From assembly GCF_000173735.1 (NCBI RefSeq), contig NZ_ACCB01000006.1, forward strand, positions 62,001 through 126,000: 64,000 bases of DNA, in the 5' to 3' direction. Position numbers and translations under genes: made by a program. The notes below the pieces were generated by a model. That model did no database searches. It was not told where the DNA came from and worked only from the letters and a program-made list of their open reading frames with translations. The DNA is from Yersinia aldovae ATCC 35236. GTDB lineage: Bacteria; Pseudomonadota; Gammaproteobacteria; Enterobacterales; Enterobacteriaceae. Positions within the stretch are counted from its first letter, which is position 1. Every line of letters starts with the position of its first letter. Below, one piece after another: positions 51,340 to 60,769 of this stretch.

Positions 51340-52488
51340 ATGGCTGAAGTCATTTTCAATAAATTGGGCAAAGTTTACTCCAACGGTTTCCGCGCGGTGC
51401 ATGGCATTGATCTGAAAATTCATGATGGCGAATTTATGGTGATTGTTGGCCCATCCGGCTGTGCTAAATCCACCACCCTGCGCATGTTGGCAGGATTGGA
51501 AACCATCAGTGATGGTGAAGTACGCATTGGTGATCGGGTGGTCAATAATCTGGCACCGAAATCACGCGGTATTGCAATGGTGTTCCAGAACTATGCGTTA
51601 TATCCGCATATGACAGTAAAAGAGAATCTGGCTTTTGGCCTGAAACTGAGCAAGCTACCAAAGGGCCAAATTGAATCGCAAGTTGCTGAAGCGGCTAAGA
51701 TTCTGGAATTGGAAGACTTACTGGATCGATTACCGCGCCAGCTCTCGGGTGGCCAGGCTCAACGGGTGGCTGTGGGCCGGGCGATTGTGAAAAAACCGGA
51801 TGTATTCCTGTTCGATGAACCGTTATCAAATCTGGATGCCAAGTTGCGTGCTTCAATGCGTATTCGTATTTCAGATTTGCATAAGCAATTGAAAAAAAGC
51901 GGCAAAGCGGCAACCACTGTATATGTTACCCATGACCAAACAGAAGCGATGACGATGGGTGACCGTATCTGTGTAATGAAACTGGGCCATATCATGCAAG
52001 TTGATACGCCGGATAATCTCTACCACTACCCTACCAATATGTTTGTTGCCGGTTTTATCGGCGCGCCGGAAATGAATATCAAACCGAGCACGCTGGTAGA
52101 AAAAGAGGGGCAAATTGGCCTGACCGTTGGCCAGTACACCCTGGTTTTGAGTGAAAAACAGCAAACTAAAGTGGCTGCCCATGCCGGAGAGAAAGTGTTC
52201 TTTGGTGTTCGCCCAGAATTTATTCGTATGTCACAACAGCCCTTTGCCAATAACCATTCGCAAGGTGAATTGGTTCGCGTGGAAAACATGGGGCATGAGT
52301 TCTTTATGTACATCAAAGTTAACGACTTTGAATTGACTTGCCGCTTACCGTCTGACGAAGCAAGACCCATTATTGAAAATGGCCTGCATCGCACCGTGTA
52401 CTTCCAGTTTGATATGGATAAATGCCATATCTTTGATGCAAAAACAAGAAAAAAATATCTCTCTTTAACAGGAGCAGTATCCAAATGA
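51340..52488 (+). CDS. togA: TogA, oligogalacturonide ABC ATPase
   Basis: A 382-residue MalK-type ATPase. Walker A is GPSGCAKST near residue 37, an unusual Ala in place of the usual Gly. The signature is LSGGQAQRVAVGRAIV near 134, Walker B FLFDEPLSNLD near 155, the H-switch VTHDQTEAMTMG, and a C-terminal OB/TOBE domain follows. It overlaps togB by four bases. Confidence 0.93.
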   Translation: MAEVIFNKLGKVYSNGFRAVHGIDLKIHDGEFMVIVGPSGCAKSTTLRMLAGLETISDGEVRIGDRVVNNLAPKSRGIAMVFQNYALYPHMTVKENLAFGLKLSKLPKGQIESQVAEAAKILELEDLLDRLPRQLSGGQAQRVAVGRAIVKKPDVFLFDEPLSNLDAKLRASMRIRISDLHKQLKKSGKAATTVYVTHDQTEAMTMGDRICVMKLGHIMQVDTPDNLYHYPTNMFVAGFIGAPEMNIKPSTLVEKEGQIGLTVGQYTLVLSEKQQTKVAAHAGEKVFFGVRPEFIRMSQQPFANNHSQGELVRVENMGHEFFMYIKVNDFELTCRLPSDEARPIIENGLHRTVYFQFDMDKCHIFDAKTRKKYLSLTGAVSK

Positions 52489-53774
52489 AAAAAGCGATCC
52501 TACACACGCTGATAGCATCGACTCTGGCTTTATTATCACATCAGGCTTTTGCACAAGATGACGTTAACCTCCGCATGTCATGGTGGGGGGGCAATAGTCG
52601 TCATCAAATGACCCTTAAAGCACTAGAAGAATTCCACAAACAGCACCCGAATATTAATGTTAAAGCTGAATACACCGGTTGGGATGGGCACCTTTCGCGC
52701 CTGACGACACAAATTGCCGGTGGAACCGAACCTGACGTAATGCAAACCAACTGGAACTGGCTACCCATTTTTTCTAAAGACGGTACTGGCTTCTTTGATT
52801 TAAATAAAGTGTCTGAGCAGTTGGATTTGACGCAGTTCGATCCGAAAGAACTGCAACAAACTACCGTTAATGGCAAATTAAATGGTATTCCCATTTCAGT
52901 CACTGCCCGTATTTTCTATTACAATGATGCAACCTGGGCCAAATCTGGTTTATCCTATCCAAAAACATGGGATGAATTACTTAACGCCGGCCAGGTATTT
53001 AAAGAAAAACTGGGTGAGCAATATTATCCCGTGGTATTAGAGCATCAAGATACGTTGGCATTGATTCGTTCTTATATGACTCAAAAATACAATCTTCCGA
53101 CTGTCGATGAAGCCAACAAGAAATTTGCTTACACGCCAGAACAGTGGGTTGAATTTTTCACAATGTATAAGAAAATGGTTGATAACCATGTCATGCCATC
53201 AACTAAATACTATGCCTCATTTGGCAAAAGCAATATGTATGAAATGAAGCCGTGGATTAATGGTGAATGGGGGGGAACTTATATGTGGAACTCCACCATA
53301 ACTAAATATTCTGATAACCTGACTAAACCCGCTAAATTGATACTTGGCCCTTATCCGATGTTACCGGATGCGAAAGATGCCGGTCTGTTCTTTAAACCTG
53401 CACAAATGTTGTCGATCGGTAAATCGACTCAACACCCTAAAGAAAGTGCCATCCTGATTAACTTCCTGCTCAATAGCAAAGAAGGTATTGATGCTATGGG
53501 CTTAGAGCGTGGTGTCCCACTGAGTAAGAGTGCGGTGACCCAACTGCGTGCCAGCGGTGTGATTAAGGATGAAGATCCATCCGTTGCCGGTTTAAATATG
53601 GCGCTGGAATTGCCACATGAAATGAAAACCTCACCCTATTTTGATGATCCGCAAATTGTTTCACTGTTCCGTGATGCCATTCAATATATCGATTACGGAC
53701 AGAAAACGGTTGAAGAATCTGCGGAATACTTTAATAAGCAAGGTGACCGAATTCTGAAACGCGCCATGAGATAA
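52485..53774 (+). CDS. togB: TogB, oligogalacturonide-binding protein
   Basis: A 429-residue periplasmic substrate-binding protein of the MalE group. Signal peptide residues 1-23 end in SHQAFA. The conserved NVKAEYTGWDGHLSRLTTQIAGG segment lies near residue 50, and NPISVTARIFYYNDATW-type binding cleft residues follow. It captures galacturonide oligomers for TogMNA. A terminator-like structure follows the stop. Confidence 0.92.
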   Translation: MKKAILHTLIASTLALLSHQAFAQDDVNLRMSWWGGNSRHQMTLKALEEFHKQHPNINVKAEYTGWDGHLSRLTTQIAGGTEPDVMQTNWNWLPIFSKDGTGFFDLNKVSEQLDLTQFDPKELQQTTVNGKLNGIPISVTARIFYYNDATWAKSGLSYPKTWDELLNAGQVFKEKLGEQYYPVVLEHQDTLALIRSYMTQKYNLPTVDEANKKFAYTPEQWVEFFTMYKKMVDNHVMPSTKYYASFGKSNMYEMKPWINGEWGGTYMWNSTITKYSDNLTKPAKLILGPYPMLPDAKDAGLFFKPAQMLSIGKSTQHPKESAILINFLLNSKEGIDAMGLERGVPLSKSAVTQLRASGVIKDEDPSVAGLNMALELPHEMKTSPYFDDPQIVSLFRDAIQYIDYGQKTVEESAEYFNKQGDRILKRAMR

Positions 53775-53806
53775 TAAGTTAGTTAATTTAACTTAAGTAA
53801 TAATTA

Positions 53807-53836
53807 AACCCTGCCATTAATTTTGCGGGGTTATTC
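53807..53836 (+). terminator. Likely terminator after togB
   Basis: AACCCTGC and GCGGGGTT arms around a 10-base AT loop, followed by ATTCCG; the T tract is short, so termination may be partial. Confidence 0.5.
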
Positions 53837-53971
53837 CGTTTAAAAAAAAGCCATTTAAAACAATCAATTGATCAGCATCACAAATAACCACTAGCTTATA
53901 AAATATATCACCAACAAAGACATGGATCACAAAAATAATTATTTATATAAATAGAATATAAAGCCACATTA

Positions 53972-53990
53972 AATGAAACGCTGTTTCTTT
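53972..53990. promoter_or_regulatory. KdgR operator upstream of kdgM
   Basis: AATGAAACGCTGTTTCTTT matches 18 of 19 positions of the KdgR consensus. It lies 188 bp before the kdgM ATG, with an ERIC copy between it and the gene. TCAGCATCACAAAT and GGATCACAAAA near 53869 and 53924 look like CRP half-sites, not full sites. Confidence 0.8.
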
Positions 53991-54053
53991 TATGTGGGTG
54001 ATTGCTTCTAATGCGTATGTTGATTTTTTATAAACTTGTTAAAAATAATTGTA

Positions 54054-54147
54054 TATACCCTAAATAATTCGATTTTCAGGAAGATGGCAAGCGAGAAAAC
54101 AATTGAGCGTAGCCAACACACATGCAGCTTGAAGTATTACGGGTATA
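54054..54147 (+). repeat. ERIC element, shortened core (94 bp)
   Basis: TATACCC to GGGTATA. Both ERIC ends are well kept (CTAAATAATTCGATTTTCAG on the left, ACACACATGCAGCTTGAAG on the right), but the central palindrome is deleted. It ends 30 bp before kdgM, so the leader of the kdgM transcript probably includes ERIC sequence. Confidence 0.88.
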
Positions 54148-54177
54148 AATAAACATAACCCTGGGATTGTATAAAGA

Positions 54178-54876
54178 ATGAAATTTAAATTACTTACTCT
54201 GGCAATGGCCTCTGTTATTAGTTTTAGCTCTGTTGCAACAACTATTGACTATCGACATGAAATGAAAGACACCAGTAAATCGGATCATAAAGATCGTTTA
54301 CTGTTTTCTAACCGCTTTGCTAATGGTTTTGGTTTATCTCTGGAAGGGAAATGGGGCCAACACAGCTCGGATACCACGCCGAATAAACCTTTCAATGAAC
54401 AAGTCAGTAATGGTACCGAAGTGGTTGCCAGCTACGTCTACCCATTTAATAAAACATTCCAAATTGAACCGGGCTTCTCATTAGAGTCTTCTTCTGACAC
54501 TAACAACTACCGTCCCTATCTGCGGGGCAAAGTCGCCTTCACTGATGATTTCTCAACATCACTGCGTTACCGCCCATATTACAAACGCAACCAACCCGCT
54601 CAGACTAAGAATACAGAGAAAGGCCATGAATTCACGATGCTCTTCGCCTACAGCTTCTTGAAAAACTATTCCGCGGAATATGAATTGAACTACAAGAAAT
54701 CTGAAGACGAAATTCTGTCAAATAATGAAAAAGACGAATGGACTCATGATCTGAAGATTGCCTACAAATGGGATAAAAACTGGAAACCTTATGTCGCTAT
54801 CGGCAACGTCGCGGGCAGCAAGACCACGGACGAACGCCAAACTCGTTACCGTGTCGGTATGCAGTATAGCTGGTAA
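54178..54876 (+). CDS. kdgM: KdgM, oligogalacturonate-specific porin
   Basis: A 232-residue outer-membrane beta-barrel of the KdgM family (12 strands) that lets oligogalacturonides through the outer membrane. Signal peptide residues 1-20 end in SSVAT. The mature protein starts TIDYRHEMKD with alternating polar and aromatic residues and ends with the aromatic terminus VGMQYSW. It shares the size of Dickeya KdgM. Confidence 0.93.
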   Translation: MKFKLLTLAMASVISFSSVATTIDYRHEMKDTSKSDHKDRLLFSNRFANGFGLSLEGKWGQHSSDTTPNKPFNEQVSNGTEVVASYVYPFNKTFQIEPGFSLESSSDTNNYRPYLRGKVAFTDDFSTSLRYRPYYKRNQPAQTKNTEKGHEFTMLFAYSFLKNYSAEYELNYKKSEDEILSNNEKDEWTHDLKIAYKWDKNWKPYVAIGNVAGSKTTDERQTRYRVGMQYSW

Positions 54877-54972
54877 TCACCAACACAGCAGTTATGTCGT
54901 TAATTCAATAATGCAGTTAATAGTAAAAGTACCCTCATCATTATTTGTTAAGTTATGCCTATAATCTATTTT

Positions 54973-55011
54973 GGGGAAGCGCTGACGCTCAGTCACTCTT
55001 CCCCCTTTTTT
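54973..55011 (+). terminator. Terminator of kdgM
   Basis: GGGGAAG and CTTCCCC outer arms enclose CTGACGCTCAG, followed by CTTTTTT. It lies about 95 bp after the kdgM stop. The remainder of the 54877-55239 gap holds the ydjM promoter. Confidence 0.8.
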
Positions 55012-55200
55012 GGATAGTCTAACAACCCCCACCAACACCGATTCACTTAACTTACCTTACACTTATCCGTGCAGCACGCTTGGTATAACCCCGTATATTT
55101 TCATACTAAATAGTTATCTTAATCTCATCACTCTCAAGCAGAGAAAAATGAGACATTTAGTTACAGCGTAACGGCTATTCATACCAAGAGAAATCTCATA

Positions 55201-55220
55201 TACTGGATAAATCAACAGCT
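55201..55220. promoter_or_regulatory. LexA-type box upstream of ydjM
   Basis: TACTGGATAAATCAACAGCT has the SOS pattern CTG-N10-CAG with an AT-rich centre, 20 bp before the ATG. E. coli ydjM is also a LexA target, which supports the call. Confidence 0.72.
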
Positions 55221-55239
55221 ACAAATTCGGAATATAAGT

Positions 55240-55788
55240 ATGACAGGGGAAGGACACCTTATTTTTTCTGTCGCCTGCGTTATTTTTGCCAAAAAAGTCG
55301 GGCTAACACCGGAATTGGCACATGGCGATTGGTGGCACATTATCCCAGGCGCCCTGTTGACCTCCCTGCTGCCAGATATTGACCACCCAAAGTCAATCCT
55401 TGGTCAGCGGCTAAAGTGGATTTCAACGCCGATTGCCCGCGCATTTGGACATCGCGGGTTTACCCATAGCCTATTGGCGGTGATCGGCGGAATTGCGCTT
55501 TTTCACATGGATATTTCACGCGACTGGATTATTCCCGCAGATGTATTCCATGCCATGATTATTGGATATTTCAGTCATCTTCTGGCTGATATGATCACCC
55601 CGGCTGGCGTCCCTCTACTGTGGCCATGTCGCTGGCGTTTCTGTATTCCGCTATTACGTCCACAAAAAGGCAATCAATTAGAACGCGTATTATGTGTTTT
55701 ATTAGTTTGTTTTTCCGTCTACTGGCAGACCGATACCACCATCCCGCTCCTCTCTTATGTGGAACAATTGAAAAATTTTAGATTTTGA
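55240..55788 (+). CDS. ydjM: YdjM, LexA-regulated inner-membrane protein
   Basis: A 182-residue member of the DUF457/YdjM group of putative metal-dependent hydrolases. Several hydrophobic segments and the conserved histidine-acid motifs LPDIDHPKS near residue 45, HRGFTHSLLAV near 70 and GYFSHLLADM near 108 are visible. It is a single gene following the LexA-type box. The natural substrate is unknown. Confidence 0.88.
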   Translation: MTGEGHLIFSVACVIFAKKVGLTPELAHGDWWHIIPGALLTSLLPDIDHPKSILGQRLKWISTPIARAFGHRGFTHSLLAVIGGIALFHMDISRDWIIPADVFHAMIIGYFSHLLADMITPAGVPLLWPCRWRFCIPLLRPQKGNQLERVLCVLLVCFSVYWQTDTTIPLLSYVEQLKNFRF

Positions 55789-56001
55789 TCACATTTTAAC
55801 GAGCAAATAAACATCAGCCTGAGTGTATTTCATACAAATAATTGAAAATAATTATATAGAATTCTTTTTGGATATAAGAGAGCCTGCTAATGAACTGCTA
55901 CCATACGCAGCTTAAATGCACCACCGTATCTGGCTGCCTGTACATATAATAGAAATAGAATACGCAGCCGGTACTCGACATATTAATTTGGAGATTTGGG
56001 G

Positions 56002-57393
56002 ATGAACCTACCGCTTGTCATTAACGTGCTGGTATTTGTGGCACTGCTACTGCTATTGGCACAAACTCGTCATAAGCAATGGAGTTTAGCCAAAAAGGTA
56101 TTAGCTGGTTTGGTATTAGGTGTGCTGTTTGGTTTGGCGCTGCAAGGAATCTACGGTGCTGACAATCCAGTGCTAAAAGAATCCATCACCTGGTTTAATA
56201 TTGTGGGTAACGGTTATGTGCAACTGTTGCAAATGATTGTGATGCCACTGGTCTTCGCCTCCATTTTGAGTGCGGTTGCTAAACTGCATAACGCCTCTTC
56301 TTTGGGAAAAATCAGCCTATTAAGCATCGGTACTTTGCTCTTCACCACCATGATTGCGGCATTAGTCGGTGTGCTAGTCACAAATCTGTTTGGCCTGACG
56401 GCTGACGGCTTAGTACAAGGCACACAAGAGACAGCACGGTTGAGTGCGATTGAGAGCAATTATCTGGCTAAAGTAACTGACCTGACAGTTCCACAGCTAA
56501 TTTTATCCTTTATTCCCAAAAACCCATTTGCCGATCTGACCGGTGCCAGCCCTACGTCAATCATCAGCGTGGTGATTTTTGCTACCTTCCTCGGTATTGC
56601 ATCATTGCAATTACTGAAAGATGACGTGGAGAAAGGTCAGCGCGTGCTAGTCGCCATTGACACACTACAAGCTTGGGTGATGAAGTTGGTACGTCTGGTG
56701 ATGAAACTGACCCCGTATGGCGTATTGGCATTGATGACCAAAGTGGTTGCAGGTTCTAACATTCAGGACATCATTAAACTGGGCAGTTTTGTCGTAGCGT
56801 CATACCTCGGTCTGGCGATTATGTTTGTCGTTCATGCCGTACTGCTCTCTTTCACTGGTATCAACCCACTGAAATTTTTCCGCAAGGTGTGGCCCGTATT
56901 GACGTTCGCATTTACCAGCCGCTCCAGTGCTGCCAGTATCCCATTGAACGTAGAAGCGCAAACCCGCCGATTAGGGGTGCCTGAGTCAATCGCCAGCTTC
57001 TCCGCCTCCTTTGGTGCCACCATCGGCCAGAATGGTTGTGCTGGCTTGTATCCGGCAATGTTAGCCGTTATGGTTGCCCCAACGGTGGGTATCAACCCAC
57101 TTGACCCAGTCTGGATTGCCACGCTGGTCGGTATTGTTACCGTTAGTTCGGCTGGTGTTGCAGGTGTTGGCGGTGGCGCGACCTTCGCAGCATTGATTGT
57201 ATTGCCCGCGTTGGGCTTACCGGTCACTCTGGTTGCCTTGCTTATCTCGGTTGAACCACTGATTGATATGGGCCGTACCGCATTGAATGTCAGCGGTTCA
57301 ATGACCGCCGGTACTATTACCAGCCAATTAATGAAGCAAACAGATAAAGATATTCTTAACAGCGATGATGATGGCGATTTAGTCCATCAGTAA
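56002..57393 (+). CDS. tcyP: TcyP (YdjN), L-cystine symporter
   Basis: A 463-residue DAACS-family transporter for cystine, same length as E. coli TcyP. The ATG at 56002 is chosen (an in-frame TTG at 55996 lies in the GGAGATTTGGGG ribosome site). Family segments include [25 protein letters not shown] near residue 305 (the HP1-type hairpin) and [18 protein letters not shown] near 340. It is single and followed by a strong terminator. Confidence 0.95.
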   Translation: MNLPLVINVLVFVALLLLLAQTRHKQWSLAKKVLAGLVLGVLFGLALQGIYGADNPVLKESITWFNIVGNGYVQLLQMIVMPLVFASILSAVAKLHNASSLGKISLLSIGTLLFTTMIAALVGVLVTNLFGLTADGLVQGTQETARLSAIESNYLAKVTDLTVPQLILSFIPKNPFADLTGASPTSIISVVIFATFLGIASLQLLKDDVEKGQRVLVAIDTLQAWVMKLVRLVMKLTPYGVLALMTKVVAGSNIQDIIKLGSFVVASYLGLAIMFVVHAVLLSFTGINPLKFFRKVWPVLTFAFTSRSSAASIPLNVEAQTRRLGVPESIASFSASFGATIGQNGCAGLYPAMLAVMVAPTVGINPLDPVWIATLVGIVTVSSAGVAGVGGGATFAALIVLPALGLPVTLVALLISVEPLIDMGRTALNVSGSMTAGTITSQLMKQTDKDILNSDDDGDLVHQ

Positions 57394-57420
57394 TTACCAC
57401 TCGTTAGCGTGATAATGTAA

Positions 57421-57450
57421 AAAAGCCCGTCATTTGTGACGGGCTTTTTG
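57421..57450 (+). terminator. Terminator of tcyP
   Basis: AAAAGCCCGTCA-TTTG-TGACGGGCTTTTT, a strong stem with a T run. Confidence 0.95.
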
Positions 57451-57500
57451 TTTTTAAAGAATGGTCACCGAAATCGAAATACAGCTAACATACCGCGTCT

Positions 57501-58372
57501 TCACGGATTAAGGGGACGGTACTTTTCAACCAATGCCAAGGCAATAGCTTCTGTTTCCACATCCGGCACACCACTGAAATCGGCTGCCCTGAAGTGCATT
57601 TGGAATGCTTTGATAACCTGACGGGTTTCATCGTCTAATTCGCCACTTTGTGGAATTTGGTAGCCATAGCGGGCAAGTGCTTGCTGAATAACCTCAACAG
57701 AAGCCATATCCTGCTTGTTCCGTCCACCAATATACTGAGCTACAGTGGCGTCATCTGGCCAGGCACCCACACCTTGTTCAGCCAAGCGTTTCCAGGGAAA
57801 TAGTGGGCCTGGGTCTGATTTTCTCATTGGCGCAATATCACTGTGGGCAACCACAGCAGTCGGCTCAATATTATAACGCTGTATAATGTCTTTGCTGAGC
57901 CGCTCAATCAATTCAATCTGAGATTCGTTGTAAGGATACCACTCTCGCCTCAACATCCCCTCAGTGAAGCCCTTATTGACGATTTCAATGCCTATCGAGG
58001 TATCATTGAGGCTACTCCGCCCTTGCCAGTTACTCACCCCTGCATGCCAGGCACGCTGTTCTTCAGGAACCAATTGCAATACAACGGGCTTCCCCCCACG
58101 TTGGCAGGATGTGTTGTTACCAGATAATGCGCACTAACATCGCCCTGCGTCAGTAATCTTAGCGATTCTGCGTCATCGGTTGCTGTGTAATGAAGAACTA
58201 GAAAGCGCACCCGCTCGTTTTTGGCAACGGAAGGATAGTGGGTATCAATCTTATACTCGCCACGATCAATCAATTTATTCGAGCCATTGTTGTTTGAACT
58301 GCTACAGCCAGCCAACAGCAGTAATAGCCCTGAGCCTAATAACGTTTTTATGCTTAATAGCGTCCGCATCAT
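57501..58372 (-). pseudogene. amiD: AmiD, lipoprotein amidase, frameshifted
   Basis: With one base restored the product would be about 290 residues and match AmiD, an N-acetylmuramoyl-L-alanine amidase anchored in the outer membrane. The first part starts near 58372 behind GGAGAAAG, with lipobox LLLLLAGC, then RFLVLHYTATDD with the zinc His and SAHYLVTTHPANVGG. From 58092-58097 the frame changes: the second part reads KPVVLQLVPEEQRAWHAGVSNW and carries the other zinc ligand contexts VAHSDIAP and DPGPLFPW, then a peptidoglycan-binding tail. The break is in a run of six G on the coding strand, where seven are needed. Slippage, decay or a sequencing error are possible. Confidence 0.85.
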
Positions 58373-58461
58373 CTTTCTCCCTATATGGTTAAGCACAGTT
58401 ATAGTGACTCACCTGAACTAAATGAACTATCAACGATACGTTTAAATAATCTCTAATAAGA

Positions 58462-58485
58462 AACGGCTCCTGATGAGGAGCCGTT
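58462..58485. terminator. Terminator-like stem between kdgR and amiD
   Basis: AACGGCTCC-TGATGA-GGAGCCGTT is a 9-bp stem 54 bp beyond the kdgR stop on the minus strand; the following tract TTCTTATT is T-rich. Confidence 0.65.
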
Positions 58486-58538
58486 AATGACAATGTCCAA
58501 TAACGATATATTATTGGCCCTATCTCATAAATCATTTA

Positions 58539-59342
58539 TCAGAAGGGATAATCGCGATAACCCATTTGTTCTGAGATACGACGAGCGGCGCGATGCAACG
58601 ATTTCACCACATCGCTCTTGTTGTCTTCAGAAAAGCGCAACGTTGGGTATGAAATACTTAATCCTGCAATGACCACCCCGAAACGGTCGAAAACAGGCAC
58701 GGCAATACAACGCAAGCCTTCTTCCTGTTCTTCGATATCTTCGCCGAAACCTTGCTCACGAACCTGATCTAACACCGGCAACAGGTCGGCGGCACTTCTC
58801 AGCGTATGCGGCGTGCTATTGGTAAATTCAATATGTGACAAAATCGCTTCAACTTCAGCCCGGTCATGCCATGCCAATAACACTTTACCGATAGCGGTGC
58901 TGTGCAGCGGGTTACGGCGACCAATACGTGAATGCATCCGTAGGTTATACATAGAATCAATTTTATGGATATAAACGATGCTATCTTCATCTAATGCGCC
59001 CAAGTGAATAGTTTCACGGGTTTCATTCGATAGCTCTCGCATTTGAATATCAGCACTGCGAATCAAGTCTACATTTTGTAAAGACTTAGCACCCAATTCA
59101 AACAATTTCAACGTGAGTGAATACTTCTCTGATTGGGGGTCCTGTGCCACATAGCCCAGGGTTTTCATCGTTTGGAGAAAGCGGTAAACGGTACTTTTAG
59201 CCATCATTACACGGTGAGAAAGCTCGGTAATACCGATGTCCCGTTCTTCGCCCAATGCTTGTAAAATGCCAAAAATCTTTAGAACCGATGAAACCGCATC
59301 GGGCTGTTTATCTTTATCTTTATCTTTATCTGCAATCGCCAT
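58539..59342 (-). CDS. kdgR: KdgR, IclR-family repressor of pectin genes
   Basis: A 267-residue IclR-type repressor that binds the KdgR boxes described here and is released by 2-keto-3-deoxygluconate. The N-terminal winged HTH is at about residues 35-60 (ISHRVMMAKSTVYRFLQTM-type segment) and the C-terminal effector domain has the conserved ETIHLGALDEDSIVYIHKID. The first residues are MAIADKDKDKDKQP, where four KD pairs come from a six-base repeat. A weak operator-like site lies at 59399-59417. It sits immediately downstream of ogl on the same strand. Confidence 0.95.
   Translation of the reverse strand: MAIADKDKDKDKQPDAVSSVLKIFGILQALGEERDIGITELSHRVMMAKSTVYRFLQTMKTLGYVAQDPQSEKYSLTLKLFELGAKSLQNVDLIRSADIQMRELSNETRETIHLGALDEDSIVYIHKIDSMYNLRMHSRIGRRNPLHSTAIGKVLLAWHDRAEVEAILSHIEFTNSTPHTLRSAADLLPVLDQVREQGFGEDIEEQEEGLRCIAVPVFDRFGVVIAGLSISYPTLRFSEDNKSDVVKSLHRAARRISEQMGYRDYPF
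59307..59330. repeat. Hexanucleotide microsatellite in kdgR
   Basis: Four exact copies of TTTATC (GATAAA on the coding strand), each coding for an Asp-Lys pair at residues 5-12. Gain or loss of a unit keeps the frame. Confidence 0.9.
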
Positions 59343-59487
59343 TTTTGCTTACCCTACTCAGTTTTCTGTATTTCATAAAACAGTATGTTTTAAAAAAAAT
59401 AGAACAGTGGTTTCATTGTAAATGGAAGTTGCAATACTGCGCAATAAACAATGTAAATAATTGGCTAAAAGCGTTTCAGACGGCAAA

Positions 59488-59514
59488 TTAGCCTCTCTCC
59501 AAGCGCGAGGCTAA
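59488..59514 (-). terminator. Possible terminator of ogl
   Basis: TTAGCCTC and GAGGCTAA are perfect 8-bp arms around an 11-base loop, just beyond the ogl stop. The T tract is weak, so read-through into kdgR may occur. Confidence 0.5.
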
Positions 59515-59526
59515 TGCAAGATTCAG

Positions 59527-60693
59527 CTATTGCCAGACAGATTCAGGCAATGTGGCCAAATAGAGTGCCGGTTTGCCGTGAACATCTGACGTAAAGAGAA
59601 CTTGTTTATCATCAGGTGTAAAGGAAGGATGTGGATGGGTGACCTGCCGATCACCTTCAAATACTTGCCATGAGGTGTCATGACGGGCAACGCGGTGCTG
59701 AGTGCCATTCTTCATATTAAACACATACAGGAAAGGATCATTTTCGATCTTATAACCGCTATCGTCTTGTACATCGACCGGCGCATCAGAGCCGTCGCCT
59801 ACCATCAGTGAACCGTCATAGTTACTCATCAGATGAGAACAGGCGGGCATTGAGGTTAACTGACGGTTTTCCAGCGTCACCGGATCAGCGCTGTAGATAA
59901 AACGCTCTGGGCTGCCTTTCAGATAGGAGACATAGACCAGCGCGGAGCCATCTGGCACCCAGAATTCATGGGTACAACTTTCACCTTCCGCATGAGTCTT
60001 CACTTTACGCATGTTGCTGCCATCTTCATTGATCAACCACATACGTGCATCGACCAGATCGTGTGGCCCTTCATGGCAAAATGCCACGGTGCTGTCATCA
60101 TATGGGCGATAAATAGGATGACCGAGCCATTGATTCTCTTGCAGAATGACCGCTGACTCGCCGGTTTTCAAATCAACACGCATCAAGCGGCAGCAGGGGT
60201 TTGTGAAATAAAACGCGTGGAATTTCTTCCAGTCGGTCAACGGCTCCCAATCTTCTCGTTTAATTTCAATACCGACCAATTTGGTGCAATCGGAATTAGC
60301 CACCCAAGTCCCGTAACCGACCCACGCATCCGGCACCTGATACACCACACTCTCTTCCAATGTGGCAAGGTCAACACGCATCAGGTTTCGGCCATCTTTG
60401 ACATAAAACAATGCATCATCTTGCGGTGACAAAAAACCACCAAAGGTATTGTCACCATGCCCTTCGGTCAGTTGAGTGGCAACCTGGGTGGTAAGATCCA
60501 GCAAGTAATAGTTCCACGGGCCATCAAAAGCGCCACCAAACAGCAACTTGCTGCCGTCGCGGGTGAAACACTTTTGATAGAAATAATTACGGTGGCATGT
60601 CACCTCAGGAGGGGTTAGTCGTGTAACCTGTACACCGGTAGAGGCATCCTGGTAGGTGTGAAATGTCAGGGGGATTTGTTTACCTTTGGCCAT
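59527..60693 (-). CDS. ogl: Ogl, oligogalacturonate lyase
   Basis: A 388-residue family 22 polysaccharide lyase with a seven-bladed propeller, which splits digalacturonate and trigalacturonate into 5-keto-4-deoxyuronate in the cytoplasm. Recognisable blocks are VTCHRNYFYQKCFTRDGSKLLFGG near residue 31, the metal-site histidine context CTHEFWVPDG near 235 and QVTHPHPSFTPDDKQVLFTSD near 345. Length equals Dickeya and Yersinia Ogl. The promoter lies in the 279-bp gap divergent from yebQ. Confidence 0.95.
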   Translation of the reverse strand: MAKGKQIPLTFHTYQDASTGVQVTRLTPPEVTCHRNYFYQKCFTRDGSKLLFGGAFDGPWNYYLLDLTTQVATQLTEGHGDNTFGGFLSPQDDALFYVKDGRNLMRVDLATLEESVVYQVPDAWVGYGTWVANSDCTKLVGIEIKREDWEPLTDWKKFHAFYFTNPCCRLMRVDLKTGESAVILQENQWLGHPIYRPYDDSTVAFCHEGPHDLVDARMWLINEDGSNMRKVKTHAEGESCTHEFWVPDGSALVYVSYLKGSPERFIYSADPVTLENRQLTSMPACSHLMSNYDGSLMVGDGSDAPVDVQDDSGYKIENDPFLYVFNMKNGTQHRVARHDTSWQVFEGDRQVTHPHPSFTPDDKQVLFTSDVHGKPALYLATLPESVWQ

Positions 60694-60769
60694 CCGGAAA
60701 GTCCTTAAATCGTCAGAAAATTAAAATTTGCCCGTAGGCTAACCTGTTTGGCTAATACCATCTCACATT

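Noticed and set aside
59399-59417. KdgR autoregulatory operator
   Set aside because: The half GTTTCATT is good but the other half is weak, so I do not list it as a feature.
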